Shown here one piece after another: positions 23,274 through 34,309 of a DNA stretch of 64,000 nucleotides; the first letter of the stretch is position 1, and the number at the start of each line of letters is the position of its first letter. Under the pieces are notes generated by a model that searched no databases, was not told where the DNA came from, and saw nothing but the letters and a program-made list of their open reading frames with translations. A program made the translations under genes and the position numbers. The stretch spans positions 10,601,845 through 10,665,844 of the forward strand of contig JAQFVV010000027.1 of assembly GCA_028023455.1 (NCBI GenBank), written 5' to 3'. The stretch comes from Epiperipatus broadwayi. Taxonomy: Eukaryota > Onychophora > Udeonychophora > Euonychophora > Peripatidae.

Positions 23274-23374
23274 TTTTAATGTCATAGCACCGGCCGGGAC
23301 GCGAACCCGCAACCCGGGCAACTGCCTGCAAGTGCAAGGCAGTCGCGCCGACCCCTCGACCACCAATGCAAGAC
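23274..23374 (-). repeat. tRNA-derived SINE with perfect 14-bp target duplication
   Basis: On the minus strand: GCATTGGTGGTCGAGGGGTC (box A region), GACTGCCTTGCACTTGCAGG (anticodon-like hairpin), then box B GGTTCGCGTCC, GGTGCTATGACATT and an A run. TGCTATTTCTTTTT flanks it at 23,260-23,273 and 23,375-23,388, showing target-primed integration. It is the best-preserved copy of this SINE in the window. Confidence 0.9.
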
Positions 23375-23589
23375 TGCTATTTCTTTTTAACATAAGAAAT
23401 ATTACGATTTCAAAAACACAAACATTTTCATTTATAGATTAGTCATTAATTAAAAGAATTAAATGATTTTTTACAAATTTTTTATTCAATTCAAATGTTT
23501 TGCTTTACAAATTAGATAAAGAAATATATTTTTGAGAAACAAACATTTTCTTTGTGAAGTCGCACATTAAGGACTGCTAATATAAATAA

Positions 23590-24648
23590 CCGGAGACAAA
23601 TACTAATGATTATGATCAAATTACTAAAAAAATTTTTCAAACAATCCCATTAACAGTTTTAAAATCATTTCAGAAATTTAATACTGATAAAACATTAATC
23701 ACCGCCATTACTGACAGCAATATTTCTATATTACAAGTCTTCAACGGATAAATTCTATCAACTTTTAAAAGAGAAAAAGTTATGGGAACCTAATTTCAAA
23801 ATCTTAAATCACCTAAATAATCAATACTTGGTTCTCGAATTTTACAACACAAGGCAAAAACAAAATTTCTAAAAACACATACAATTCCCAAATATAAATA
23901 TATTTGTTATATAGACGTTAATAGAGGGTTAAATCTAACAGGTCAAGTCAAAAACTGTCATGCTGGATTTATAAATCAAGACCTGCAAAAAATACTAAAT
24001 TCATATGGTAACTGACAAACACGGCCTTTTTCAACATGATTCTAATTAATGGTATATACCCAATTAAAATATACCTACACTTCATGCCACAGACTCTTCA
24101 CCACAACGTTTTTACTGTAAATCCAGGAATCATATAATAAAAGACTGTAATGAGTGCTTCTGTGGTAAATGTGGTTTTAAAAAACTAAGCTATATCAGTG
24201 TAATAAATTACCGGGATCATCCATCAATGAACAGAACATTTATCAAGAAATGAATGATAGTTTGGGATATTCAGATCTTACAAAAACACAGAACATCAAC
24301 CCTGAAAACAAGTCAATTGGCTTTCAAACAGAAGATGAAATACCTAAATTTATAATTCATACAAACTTTACTGATGATTATACTATTGACTTATCAAATG
24401 AATCTGAAATAAATTAAACTATAAACAATGATAATAATAAAAACTCATCTTCATCTAAAAATGAAAATGATTGTAAAACAATCATAAAGAAAAAAAAAAG
24501 AAATAAGAAGAAAACAGCATCTGTTAATACCAGCATAAATGATTTGCAGATGATAATGGAATATCAAACAACCACCAGATTTTACAAAAAATCAGATTCT
24601 TTAGGATGTCCACCTTCTACTAAAAAAACTAAACTACCTAACATATAA
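23590..24648 (+). pseudogene. LINE family D ORF1 (nucleic-acid-binding, CCHC) relic
   Basis: Broken frames carry YCKSRNHIIKDC followed by NECFCGKCGFKKL (about 24,110-24,185), the cysteine-rich knuckle layout of LINE ORF1 proteins. A polar, Asn/Ser/Lys-rich C-terminus follows (SSSSKNEN, KKKKRNKKKT) with a stop at 24,646-24,648. ORF1 proteins coat the element RNA. Several in-frame stops upstream make it dead. The endonuclease expected between ORF1 and RT is absent; only ~80 bases separate them. Confidence 0.6.
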
Positions 24649-24729
24649 AAAAAAATATTTCAGGTGACAACTCATAATCTATAAATTGGACAACAAAGTG
24701 ATAATTTAGCACTGCTGAAGTTCAAAGCA

Positions 24730-26530
24730 AGATAGTACTCATCCAGGTTCACATGCAATCCCTAATTTTGTTCTCAGGCATATTATTTGCAAATTTTTTA
24801 AATTACCTCTCTACCCAAATTCACAAAACTGATCAGTTGTACACAATTTCACTGGTACTGTTTCTAAAAGAAAACATTACACCATTCCCCCTGAATAATT
24901 TACGACCAACCTCCAGGATACCTTTAATGATTAAAATTATAGAAAGCCTAATTAAGGCAAAATACAACCAATTCCACTCCCCACCAATTTGCTGAAAAGA
25001 GGACTTTCACTACTGTGGTAGTGATGTTCTTCAGAGTAATCATTGATTAAATCAGGCAAGCTAGAATGGCTGGTCCTGTTACAATACAGCTGGATATCAG
25101 GTCAACTTTGACTCAACTTCAACAGATAAATCCCTGCAACTACTCAAACAACCCGAGATTCCTACACCAAACCTATATATTTTAGCAAACCTATACTATA
25201 ATAAAGAAATTCACATAACTCTAAATAGTAAAACAATACCTGATTTCACTCTTTATAACTTAACTCTCTTTTAATTGCCTTGCTCTTTATTACATATAAT
25301 AACCCTCTTCTCATTCAAATTGAAAACAGTCTTCCTGGTATCCATATACAATCCATAAATCAATATATAAAACATATCTCTTACATGAATCATCTTTTAA
25401 TCATTCTTCCATCCAAACAATACATACCACAACTAACTTCTCTACTTAAACAATATACTAAAAATTATCCTTAAGTTTATATATGTCAAAATGATCAATC
25501 TCAAACATTCTGTCTGGGAAAAACATTGTATACCCTTTCACAGCATCTCTTTGGATATTCAATATACCTTTCAGTCAATAAAAATGAGAAACGATCCAGA
25601 ACAAGCTATGAATCTCCATAGAAAGCACCTTTTAATTCATTCTCCCAAGCTTATCTATCAATCCGTATCAAAATCTCACTTATTAACATGTTCATCTTTC
25701 CAAAAACTACTTTTTATTTCCTATTATTAAATTCACTAAAGTATTTACTAAGAAAGAATTTTCTCTTTGCATTAAACTTATCTGGGGTAAGAGGACTGTT
25801 GGTATTAGTATGAGATCCATGCAAAAATCTTCAAAGATCAAAGGGCTATCCTTACATTGTATTCTTGTTTTCCATTTACAAAGGGCAATAAATGAAATTG
25901 CAGGAATCATCAACTTTTTTCCTTGTATTCAAAATTTCATACCTGTCAACCTGACTGTCACTCCACCAACAAAAGGAGTAAGTTTCTAGACAACTTACTC
26001 AAATCAATTATTCATCTCACCTCTATAAATCATACAATCTTTAATGAAAAAATTCACTTTTGGTAGGCATACAACTTACTAAATCAAAATCATGATGATA
26101 CTATTATAAAACCCACACTAAATTTTACAAATAAGTATATTATTCAAAACTTTAAACATTTGTATCTTGAATCTAAATATCTGGATTTCATGATTAAAAT
26201 AAACCTGAATGCACTGTCCACAAATAGCCTTTTATCCTAAAGATTCACCAATGCTAACATTGATTCCTATTGCCAGTTGTTCCATAGGGATGAAGAAACA
26301 ATTCATCACATTCTCAATGATTGCAAAGCATACAGATGTATTGCATACTCATTAGAAAAATTACACATAATCGATCTCCTTTTCTTTCGGCTCTCATCAA
26401 TAGCATGATCAGAGGGTTCTTTCCTAATAACAGAATATTCATCTTTATACTTTTCACCCTGTGGTTTCTGAGTTGCCACTTTTACTTTAATCCTTTATCT
26501 AGTAACCTGTTCTCGCTCTTCCCCCAATTT
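24730..26530 (+). pseudogene. LINE family D reverse transcriptase relic
   Basis: The RT entry motif reads PFPLNNLRPTSRIPLMIKII (about 24,890-24,945). A region like DKxLQLLKQxxIP...LYxNxxxHITLNSKTIP follows (25,120-25,250). The catalytic box has decayed to HISYMNHLLIILPS (about 25,375-25,415) from the usual Y-A-D-D. Towards the end (26,130-26,350), YLESKYLDFMIKINLNALST and a C-x2-H...HHILNDC segment match the frame at 36,269-36,811. No intact frame exceeds 100 residues. Confidence 0.65.
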
Positions 26531-26906
26531 CAACAGATGCGTAAACAATACTAAAGACCACATCCCTCCAATATACGCCCAACAGGCCGTTTACAAGATC
26601 ACGTGTAGTAACAATAATTTCCCGGTGGCATATTATGGTGAGACTAGGGCATCCATCCATACAAGACTTGCACAACATGTACATACATACAATAAGGCTT
26701 TGGCTGACCCATCCCACCCATCTATTTTTGTGCAGCACACAGCTTCTATGAGACACCAGTGCAGGCCAGACAAACCTAGCATAGTGTGCAGAGAGCAGCA
26801 TGAGTTGCGAATGAGAGTTAAAGAGGCATGTTGTATCATCTCTGACGTCCATGCCATGAATAAAAGGGAAACATTTTATGCCATCTCCAGGAAGTGGCAA
26901 ATCTAG
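26515..26906 (+). pseudogene. Penelope-like GIY-YIG endonuclease domain (C-terminal fragment)
   Basis: The frame runs open from about 26,515 and has its first ATG at 26,625. It reads AVYKITCSNNNFPVAYYGET, the GIY...YIG pattern with VYK and YYG, followed by ASIHTRLAQHVHTYNKALAD and, near the end, VKEACCIISDVHAMNKRETF...SRKW. GIY-YIG nucleases form the C-terminal endonuclease of Penelope-like retroelements. There is no Penelope RT upstream; the preceding sequence is LINE D. A 5'-truncated Penelope element abutting the LINE is most likely. The frame is clean, so this copy is younger than LINE D. Confidence 0.75.
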
Positions 26907-28328
26907 GTCAATGAAAATCTAGTCCACCCTTATTTCCATATCTAGTCCACCTTAATTTGCATATTTTAAACCAGCTACTTCTTGAAAATGAAAGTTTAGA
27001 CCTTTGAAAGCGCTTGAGTAAATTGATAAAATTTGTCATTCGTTTGAGATGGTGATTATATATATTATAGTTTATATTTAATTTATACGTGTGTATTTAT
27101 ATTAACACAAATATAGAGTTTACAAATATTTTTCTAACACATAGTTGAACATTTAAATATCAGTCTTTTATAGCAAATTGAGTAAAATTAAAATAAGACC
27201 TGGCTTTAGCACCTGCAGAGATATTTGCAATGACTTGGACCTTGATCACACAGCCTGCACCATTGTATGCACTATACAACTAATATATTCTCTTTATAAT
27301 AGTTATGTTTTTATGTGACAATTTTGTAATGTTGTTTGAATAGATTTTAAGTGGGTTTTTTATTGATGAATTACCTATAAACAAAAATGTATGTCTCATT
27401 GTTTCATGTAATGGAAACTCATTGTAACTAATATGCCAATAAACTTCTTACCTTTAGGTTAAGGACTGATATTTTTTTTAAAGATCATAAATTTTTACCA
27501 TTTAGTTATTATTTTGAAAATTTTGTTTCTATTTACTGTTTAAATATTTTCTTATTGAATTTCGTATGAGTGCAATTACATAGTTAAAAAATATTCACCA
27601 TTATTTTAATCATCGTCATTAATTCTTCTACAATATGAATTTTTTTTAAAAATTTGCTACATTCTATTTTCTGCCAGGGCATTGCAATCTTCTTTTTGTT
27701 TAAAGGTGATAGAATATTATTTTAATCTTTTTTTAAGTATATAACATGGCCAGAGAAATAAATTCCAAACTTAAATATGCTGTCATGTTTAATGCAACAC
27801 TATCTGGTGTAAAAGCTACCAAATGCAATAAAAAAAAATTAAACCATTTTTATTCATTTTCCAAATACTTATTGGATGTTTAAACAACTTATAACACCAG
27901 CAGCATAAAATTTAAATCAGTGAAGATATCACATAATCTCATTCAAATCATTTTATAATCTAATCTGCAAAGGCAGACTTATTTGCTATGCATTTTAATC
28001 ATTTTATAAACACTTAACAATCATATATATATAAATATTAAATTGAATCTTATTCAAATGATAACAATTATTTTTGTGTTGTTAATTAGATAAGCCAGTA
28101 CAGTGATGGTACTAGGACTTTTCTGCTAATTAAAATTTTACACTCAACTAATGTTAAAATCTGTTTACATGTTCATTTATAAGATCTTCGGAAAATGAAT
28201 GAAAATGGTTTCATTTTTATTCGATGCATTTGATAGATTCGACACTGGAGTATTGAAGTTAGGACTTATCTCTCCAAATATACTTTATATCATTCAGTCC
28301 AATTTAATTTAAACTTTTATATATATAT
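26907..28328. other. Penelope 3' tail, then gene-free sequence
   Basis: 26,907-27,060 includes a duplicated ATCTAGTCCACC(T/C)T and CCTTTGAAAGCGCTTGAG, shared with the fragment at 22,900-23,050. Beyond this no gene or clear repeat is seen. Confidence 0.5.
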
Positions 28329-30186
28329 TATAACGATCGGGGAGAAGATCGAAGCTAGCAGTCTTACCATATCTGCCAACAGAGCGCCACTAGGCTACTT
28401 GAACCTAGAAAATTTATAGAGTAGGCAGATATGTGCTGTTAAGATCTTATTTTACATATATTTTTATTGTGACCTTTAGCCCATTGTCACTAGCACAGTG
28501 AGACGCGGAGATTTATAAAATATAGATTCTTATCAGAAAATATTTAAAAAAAAAAAAATAAGCCACTGGCAGTAATTAACACACAAACATTTATTTACGC
28601 ATATATATATAATTTAGCATTAGTATTTTAGTATGTTTACTTTAGCATTTAACTACATTTTTAACTTTTATTTTGAAGTTCGCACAGATAAATTTAATAG
28701 TTTATTTAGTGTCAAGTATGAATAAACTACATAGATTGCATTTGAAAAAAAAAAAAACTTTATCCCTGATTTAATCTTAGGCCTAAAGTTCGCAGCCAAA
28801 CCAATGTCAATCCATCTGATATATTGATGTATTCAATGCAGTATGAATACAACAGCACAAAATACCACACTGTCAGGAATGCACATCTGAACAGCATGGT
28901 TAAGAAGACATTGTTTCTTGTCCAGTACAGGAATGTACATCTGTCTGTCAAAAAGAACAATAAAAAAAAAGAAAACTGCATAGGAAGGGATTGCAGTCCT
29001 TTTTGCTGACTTATGATCCCATTCCATAGGCAAAAAGGGGGTGTGCACTGTAATATGCAATCCTGCACATAGCGAACTTCATACTACATCTACTAATTAC
29101 ACCAATATATCCAATCCATTGACCCAATTTAACTACGAAACAAATAACCTAAGATTACCTCCCTTAAACTAACATAACTTTGTGAATCTATGCAGCCATT
29201 CATGCCTGACTTATGTTTAGTTTAACGAAAAACAAAAATCATAAAACTTAAAAGAACAAAAAAAATAAATGGAAATGATGTTAAATAAAAAAAAAATACA
29301 TCAAATAACATTATTAATATTAATTTACATTGGTCAGATAGGATTCTATTTGTATTATTTACTGAAAGGTTTAGAATTTAGAATTCTTATTGTTTTCAAA
29401 TTAATATTCATTAGAGTTCATAAAGTTCTTACGGTTTTAGAAATGTTCATTAGTTATAGAGTTCTTACTGTTTTAGAAAAGTTCATCCTTTACAGTTGCT
29501 TGCCATTTGGAATCCAGCGTTAAATCCCCCGATGATCCTGTGGTCCTCAATATAGGAAAAATAATGTTTCATTTCATTTTTTTTTTATAACAACTGAAGG
29601 AATTGAAAGTGCATCTTTCAATCCCTACACCACCAACTCTCCGACTTAATGCATCTCCGTCTTCTCTTAAACTTTCTTCACTCACTAAAAAATTTATTTC
29701 CAAACTTTTTCTTTTATATGTAAACTTTCGGATCCAATGGACATTACATCATCGATGATGATGTTCCTTCCATTGAGGTCTGTTTCCTGAGGGATTTCTT
29801 TCATTTTATATTATGCTCCTATTGTTTTTCTTCTATCTGACCTTTACTTATAAATGTTGGAATGCCCAAGGCTAGTTTACTTTTATTAATTAAAATAATC
29901 ATTTCCATTTTATACAATAGAATTAATTAAACTGTACATTCTTTTTAACGATATATATTTATCTTTAAATCTTTTAAGTTTTTTCTTAAAATTTGGTTTT
30001 AAAATACTAATTTTTAATAGTTTTCTTTTAATAATTTTTCATCTGTGCGATTTTATATATATAAAGTTTAAATGACTTTTAACTTTCAATTTTTATGTCT
30101 TAAAAAAGAAGTTTTTATATGCGAACTTTTCTTTTTAATTTCTACTTTTTAAAATAAATAATGTAACGGCATGTGTGCCTGTTACA
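28329..30186 (-). repeat. 3' LTR-like repeat of copy 2
   Basis: It ends (minus strand) with the tRNA-like block TAGCCTAGTGGCGC...GCTAGCTTCGATCTTCTCC at about 28,390-28,340, then GATCGTTATA. It contains the 102-residue frame at 28,760-29,068. Confidence 0.65.
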
Positions 30187-30903
30187 TATCAGTAAACTTG
30201 CTTAAAAAAAAAAAAAATTTTTACTTAGGGTTAGTAATTATGGTACACGATTAACGAAGACATTTACAAAAACATTCAGTTAGTAATTTTTACAAAAAGA
30301 TTATATACAAAAAAAAAATGTTGACTATCATTTTCCTAAGGACCATCTACGTTTACACCTGGCCTCCTCCCCCCAAGAATTCTATTTTCTTTATATTTTA
30401 TGTCTAGACACACAGCATGACAAGCCAATTATTTATTTAGGAAAGTTGCATTGAAGTGAATACATTTTAAAGGATAATGGGTATACACGTGTATATTTTC
30501 AGCACAATTATATATATCACTAACTTATTTATGACTGATTGAAATGCTTAAATAGGGTTACACTGAAGTAAAATCCTTCAAAGTACTCATCGTAAGGTAC
30601 CACATTTATAATCATAAACTTACATGGTTGTGCGCCTATACACATTAAAGCATAATATATATTAACAAAAACAACACATTAATTGCAACCTTTTGACTTT
30701 TTTTAAAAAAAAAATAGTTTTAAAATTATTAATATCTTTTCTTTCTCGTTTTTAATATATGTGCTATTTCTTTCTGGCAGTGCTTTTATACAATTTAAAG
30801 GATACAACTTTATGTAATTAGATAAAAATATTTCATTTTGAAAAAAAAATTTACTCAGGGTCCTCGTGGTTTATTAAACATCGGCTCACATTGGGAGTCC
30901 ATA
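30187..30903 (-). repeat. Internal segment of LTR-type copy 2
   Basis: 717 bp, colinear with 1,871-2,597. It begins (minus strand) TATGGACTCCCAATGTGAGC, a possible primer-binding position. No protein frame, and no clear polypurine tract before the 3' repeat. Confidence 0.6.
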
Positions 30904-32774
30904 TGTAACAATCGGGGAGAATATCGAAGCTAGCAGTCTTACCGTATCTGCCGACAGAGTGCCACTAGGCCACTTAAACCTAGAAAATTTATAGAGTAGG
31001 GAGATACATGCTGTTAAGATCTTATTTTACATATATTTTTATTCCAACTGTTAGCACATTGTCACTAGCACAGTGAGACGCAGAGATTTATAAAATATAG
31101 ATTCTTATCAGAAAATATTTTAAAAATAAAAAAATATATATAACAAGCCACTGCCAGTAATTCACACACAAACATTTATTTACGCACATATATATATAAT
31201 TTAGCATTATTATTTTAGTATGTTTACTTTAGCATTTAACTACATTTTTAACTTTTATTTTGAAGTTCGCACAGATGAATTTAATAGTTTATTTGAGTGT
31301 CAAGTATGAATAAACTACATAGATTGCACTTGAAAAGAAAAATATTTTATCTCTGATTTAACCTTAGGCCAAAAGTTCGCAGCCAAACCAACGTCAATCC
31401 ATCTGATATATCGATGTATTCAATGCAGTATGAATACAACAGCACAAAATACCACACCGTCAGGAATGCACATCTGAACAGCATGGTTAAGATGACATTG
31501 TTTCTTGTCCAGTACAGGAATGTCACATCTGTCTGGCAAGAAGAACAATAAAAAAAGAAAACTCCATAGGAAGGGATTGCAGTCCTTTTTGCCGACATGA
31601 TCCCATTCCATAGGCAAAAAGGGGGTGTGCGGCGTAATATTTGATCCTGCATGTAGTGAATCTCATACTACATCAACTAATTACACCAATATATCCAATC
31701 CATTGACCCAATTTAACTACAAAACAAATAACCTAAGATTACCCTTCCTTAATCTAACATAACTTTGTGAATCTATGCAGCCATTCATGCCCGACTTAAG
31801 TTTAGTTTAACAAAAAACAAAAATCATAAAACTTAAAAAAAAAAAAAAAATAAATGGAAATGATTTTAAATAAAAAAAAATACATCAAATAACATTATTA
31901 ATATTAATTTACATTGGTCAGATAGGATTCTATTTGTATTATTTACTGAAAGGTTTAGAATTTAGAGTTCTTATTGTTTTCAAATTAATATTCATTAGAG
32001 TTCATAAAGTTCTTACGGTTTTAGAAATGTTCATTAGTTATATGGTTCTTACTGTTTTAGAAAAGTTCATCCTTTACAGTTGCTTGCCATTTGGAATCCA
32101 GCATTAAATCCCCCGATGATCCTGCGGTCCTCAATATAGGAAAAACGATGTTTCATTTCTTTTTTTTTTTATATAACAACTGAAGGAATTGAAAGTATAT
32201 CTTTCAATCCCTTCACCTCCAACTCTCCAACTTAACACATCTCCATCTTCTCTTAAATTTTCTTCACTCACTAAAAAATTTATTTCCAAACTTTTTCTTT
32301 TATATGTAAACTTTCGGATCCAATGGACATTACATCATCGATGATGATGATCCTTCCATTGAGGTCCATTTCCTGAGGGATTTCTTTCATTGGCTATTAT
32401 GCTCCTATTGTTTTTCTCCTATCTGACCTTTACTTATAAATGTTGGAATGCCCAAGGGCTAGTTTACTTTTATTAATTAAAATAATCATTTCCATTTTAT
32501 ACAATAGAATTAATTAAACTGTACATTCTTTTTAATGATATATATTTATCTTTAAATCTTTTAAGTTTTTTTTTAAAATTTGGTTTTAAAATACTAATTT
32601 TTAATAGTTTTCTTTTAATAATTTTTCAACTGTGTGATTTTATATATATAAAGTTTAAATGACTTTTAACTTTCAATTTTTATGTCTTAAAAAAAGAAGT
32701 TTTTATATGCGAACTTTTCTTTTTAATTTCTACTTTTTAAAATAAATAATGTAATGGCGTGTGTGCCCGTTACA
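30904..32774 (-). repeat. 5' LTR-like repeat of copy 2
   Basis: 1,871 bp starting TGTAACGGGCACACACGCC and ending CCCCGATTGTTACA. It contains the 101-residue frame at 31,347-31,652. The best-preserved ends of the four repeats. Confidence 0.65.
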
Positions 32775-32893
32775 ATATATATATATATATATATATCTTT
32801 TAGATCTATTTTTTTAACTTTCATCTAATAGCTGTTGTGATATTTAGTATAGCTTTAAAATCCAGATGATTTATATAGTGAATAATATTTCTG

Positions 32894-33086
32894 TAGTGTA
32901 ATTTTTACTACATCACTCTCACACAAGTAGCGACTGGTTTCTATCCACTTGTAACACCTAGTGGAGTGATGTAATCAAAAACATATGTCTTTGATTATAT
33001 GTTTATGCTTATACTTCTCCACAAAGTGTTAGAAGTAAATAGAAACCAGATAGTAATTTGTGTGTGATGCAGTAAAAATTACACTA
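32894..33086. mobile_element. Foldback MITE family 3
   Basis: TAGTGTAATTTTTACTACAT at 32,894 and its reverse complement ending at 33,086 enclose arms that also share CTGGTTTCTAT and CACAC. A partial copy (one arm) is at 44,972-45,045. Both are followed by TCTAATGAATAA(T/C)TAATAAAAATT. Confidence 0.8.
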
Positions 33087-33639
33087 TGAAAATATTCATT
33101 AAATGAATAATCTCTACTCTAATGAATAATTAATAAAAATTATTAATTGACCCATGGAGTTTTTAAATGTTTTAGAATAATGGGATTACTCTGACATATC
33201 CTTCATGTTTTTTAAAATTTGATAATATGCTAGTATTACATCACTGTGTTACAAAACTTAATTATTGCTGAAATGTTTATGGTGTCACGTGATATTCTGA
33301 AAGACTATAAATCAGTGCATAATGGCTGCTTGTACCCGTTGGCTATTTCTGTAGCATCCCTTAATATTTGGGATATAAACTACTGTTGTGTATCATGAAT
33401 TAAATCTGCTTGTTTGTTTTTCTTTAGATTGGCTTGAGCTGAAAGTTTTTTGTTGATACATTGCAAAAAACTTAAAAAATATTGTTGATAAGTTATGTAA
33501 TTCTTAATATACTTTTTCTCTCTCTTTATTCAATATCCTATAGCATTCTTCCAATTATCTGGGATGTCTTTATTATTTAAACATTTTGTAAAAAAAAATG
33601 CCTATTGTATTTGTATTTCTGCTAATTTTAAAATATACA
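33087..33639. other. No gene seen
   Basis: AT-rich sequence with no recognised feature. Confidence 0.5.
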
Positions 33640-34302
33640 AAGGCAAAACTCTCCATACAGTAGTGCCACCCTGTGACAAACAGAGTAATCAATGGATGCC
33701 AGAAGGCTTGTGCATAAAATCCCTGTCTAATGCCTCTCATCCAATATCCCCAGACTAGTTTCTGCACAAGCCTTCTGGCATCCATTGATTACTCTGTTTG
33801 GCACAGGGTGGCACTACTGTATGGAGAGTTTTGCCTTTGCTTACAACAATTATGTGCTAGTATAGAGAAGGTGATCATGTGATGTTTAGTGGTTTAACAC
33901 TAATCCTGCCTAATAGGATAGTGGTGTATGGGAGCTGAATTGAGTTGAGACCCATATGACTACATAAGCTATTGAGCTTAGATTGAAGATATTAACAATG
34001 TTTTTAATTTCATTCTCATAGTTTTGTAGTAAAGTAAGTTAAAAGGTCGCTGCTGGAGGGTTGCATTAGATCCTAAGATCTAGGTGCAGTGCTCTCAAAT
34101 CCAAGGCTCCTCACTGATGATGGCCACAAGCCAGAAACTAGTCTGGGGATATTGGATGAGTAGGCACTAGATAGGGATTTTATGCACAAGCCTTCTGGCA
34201 TCCATTGATTGCTCTGTTTGGCACAGGGTGGCACTACTGTATGGAGAGTTTTGCCTTTGTTTACAACAATTATGTGCTAGTATAGAGAAGGTGATCATGT
34301 GA
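33640..34302. mobile_element. 420-bp hammerhead repeat: inverted fragment plus partial direct dimer
   Basis: The words GCACAAGCCTTCTGGCATCC begin direct copies at 33,764 and 34,184, exactly 420 bp apart. Both run to GAGAAGGTGATCATGTGA (about 33,882 and 34,302). The segment 33,640-33,763 is an inverted copy of the same region, joined at the ribozyme (AGACTAGTTTCT then GCACAAGCC). No protein frame. This is the layout of Penelope terminal repeats or of a retrozyme, with one complete hammerhead at 34,101-34,155. Another fragment lies at 38,830-38,975. Confidence 0.8.
34101..34155 (+). ncRNA. Type I hammerhead self-cleaving ribozyme
   Basis: Stem I outer CCAA (34,101-34,104) pairs with TTGG (34,152-34,155). 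Stem I inner TCCTCA (34,108-34,113) pairs with TGGGGA (34,144-34,149), one G.U. Core CTGATGA is 34,114-34,120. Stem II is TGGC/GCCA with loop CACAA. GAA is 34,134-34,136. Stem III is ACT/AGT (34,137-34,142) with no loop, so it is the self-complementary ACTAGT. C34,143 is the cleavage base (GUC triplet), with cleavage predicted between 34,143 and 34,144. All conserved residues match. A loopless palindromic stem III implies activity as a dimer, as known for short type I hammerheads in animal repeats. Confidence 0.88.
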
Positions 34303-34309
34303 ATTTTAA

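Larger units (their letters stand above)
28329..32774 (-). mobile_element. Non-autonomous LTR-type element, copy 2 (complete)
   Basis: On the minus strand: a 1,871-bp repeat (32,774-30,904), a 717-bp internal segment, and a 1,858-bp repeat (30,186-28,329). Both repeats start TGTAAC(G/A)GGCACACA; the upstream one ends GTTACA, followed after two bases by TGGACTCCCAA. Both outer flanks are ATATAT runs, so the target duplication cannot be resolved. There is no coding internal region, so mobility would depend on another element. It is inverted relative to copy 1, about 23 kb away. The two repeats differ by scattered substitutions and small indels, so the insertion is not recent. Confidence 0.65.
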
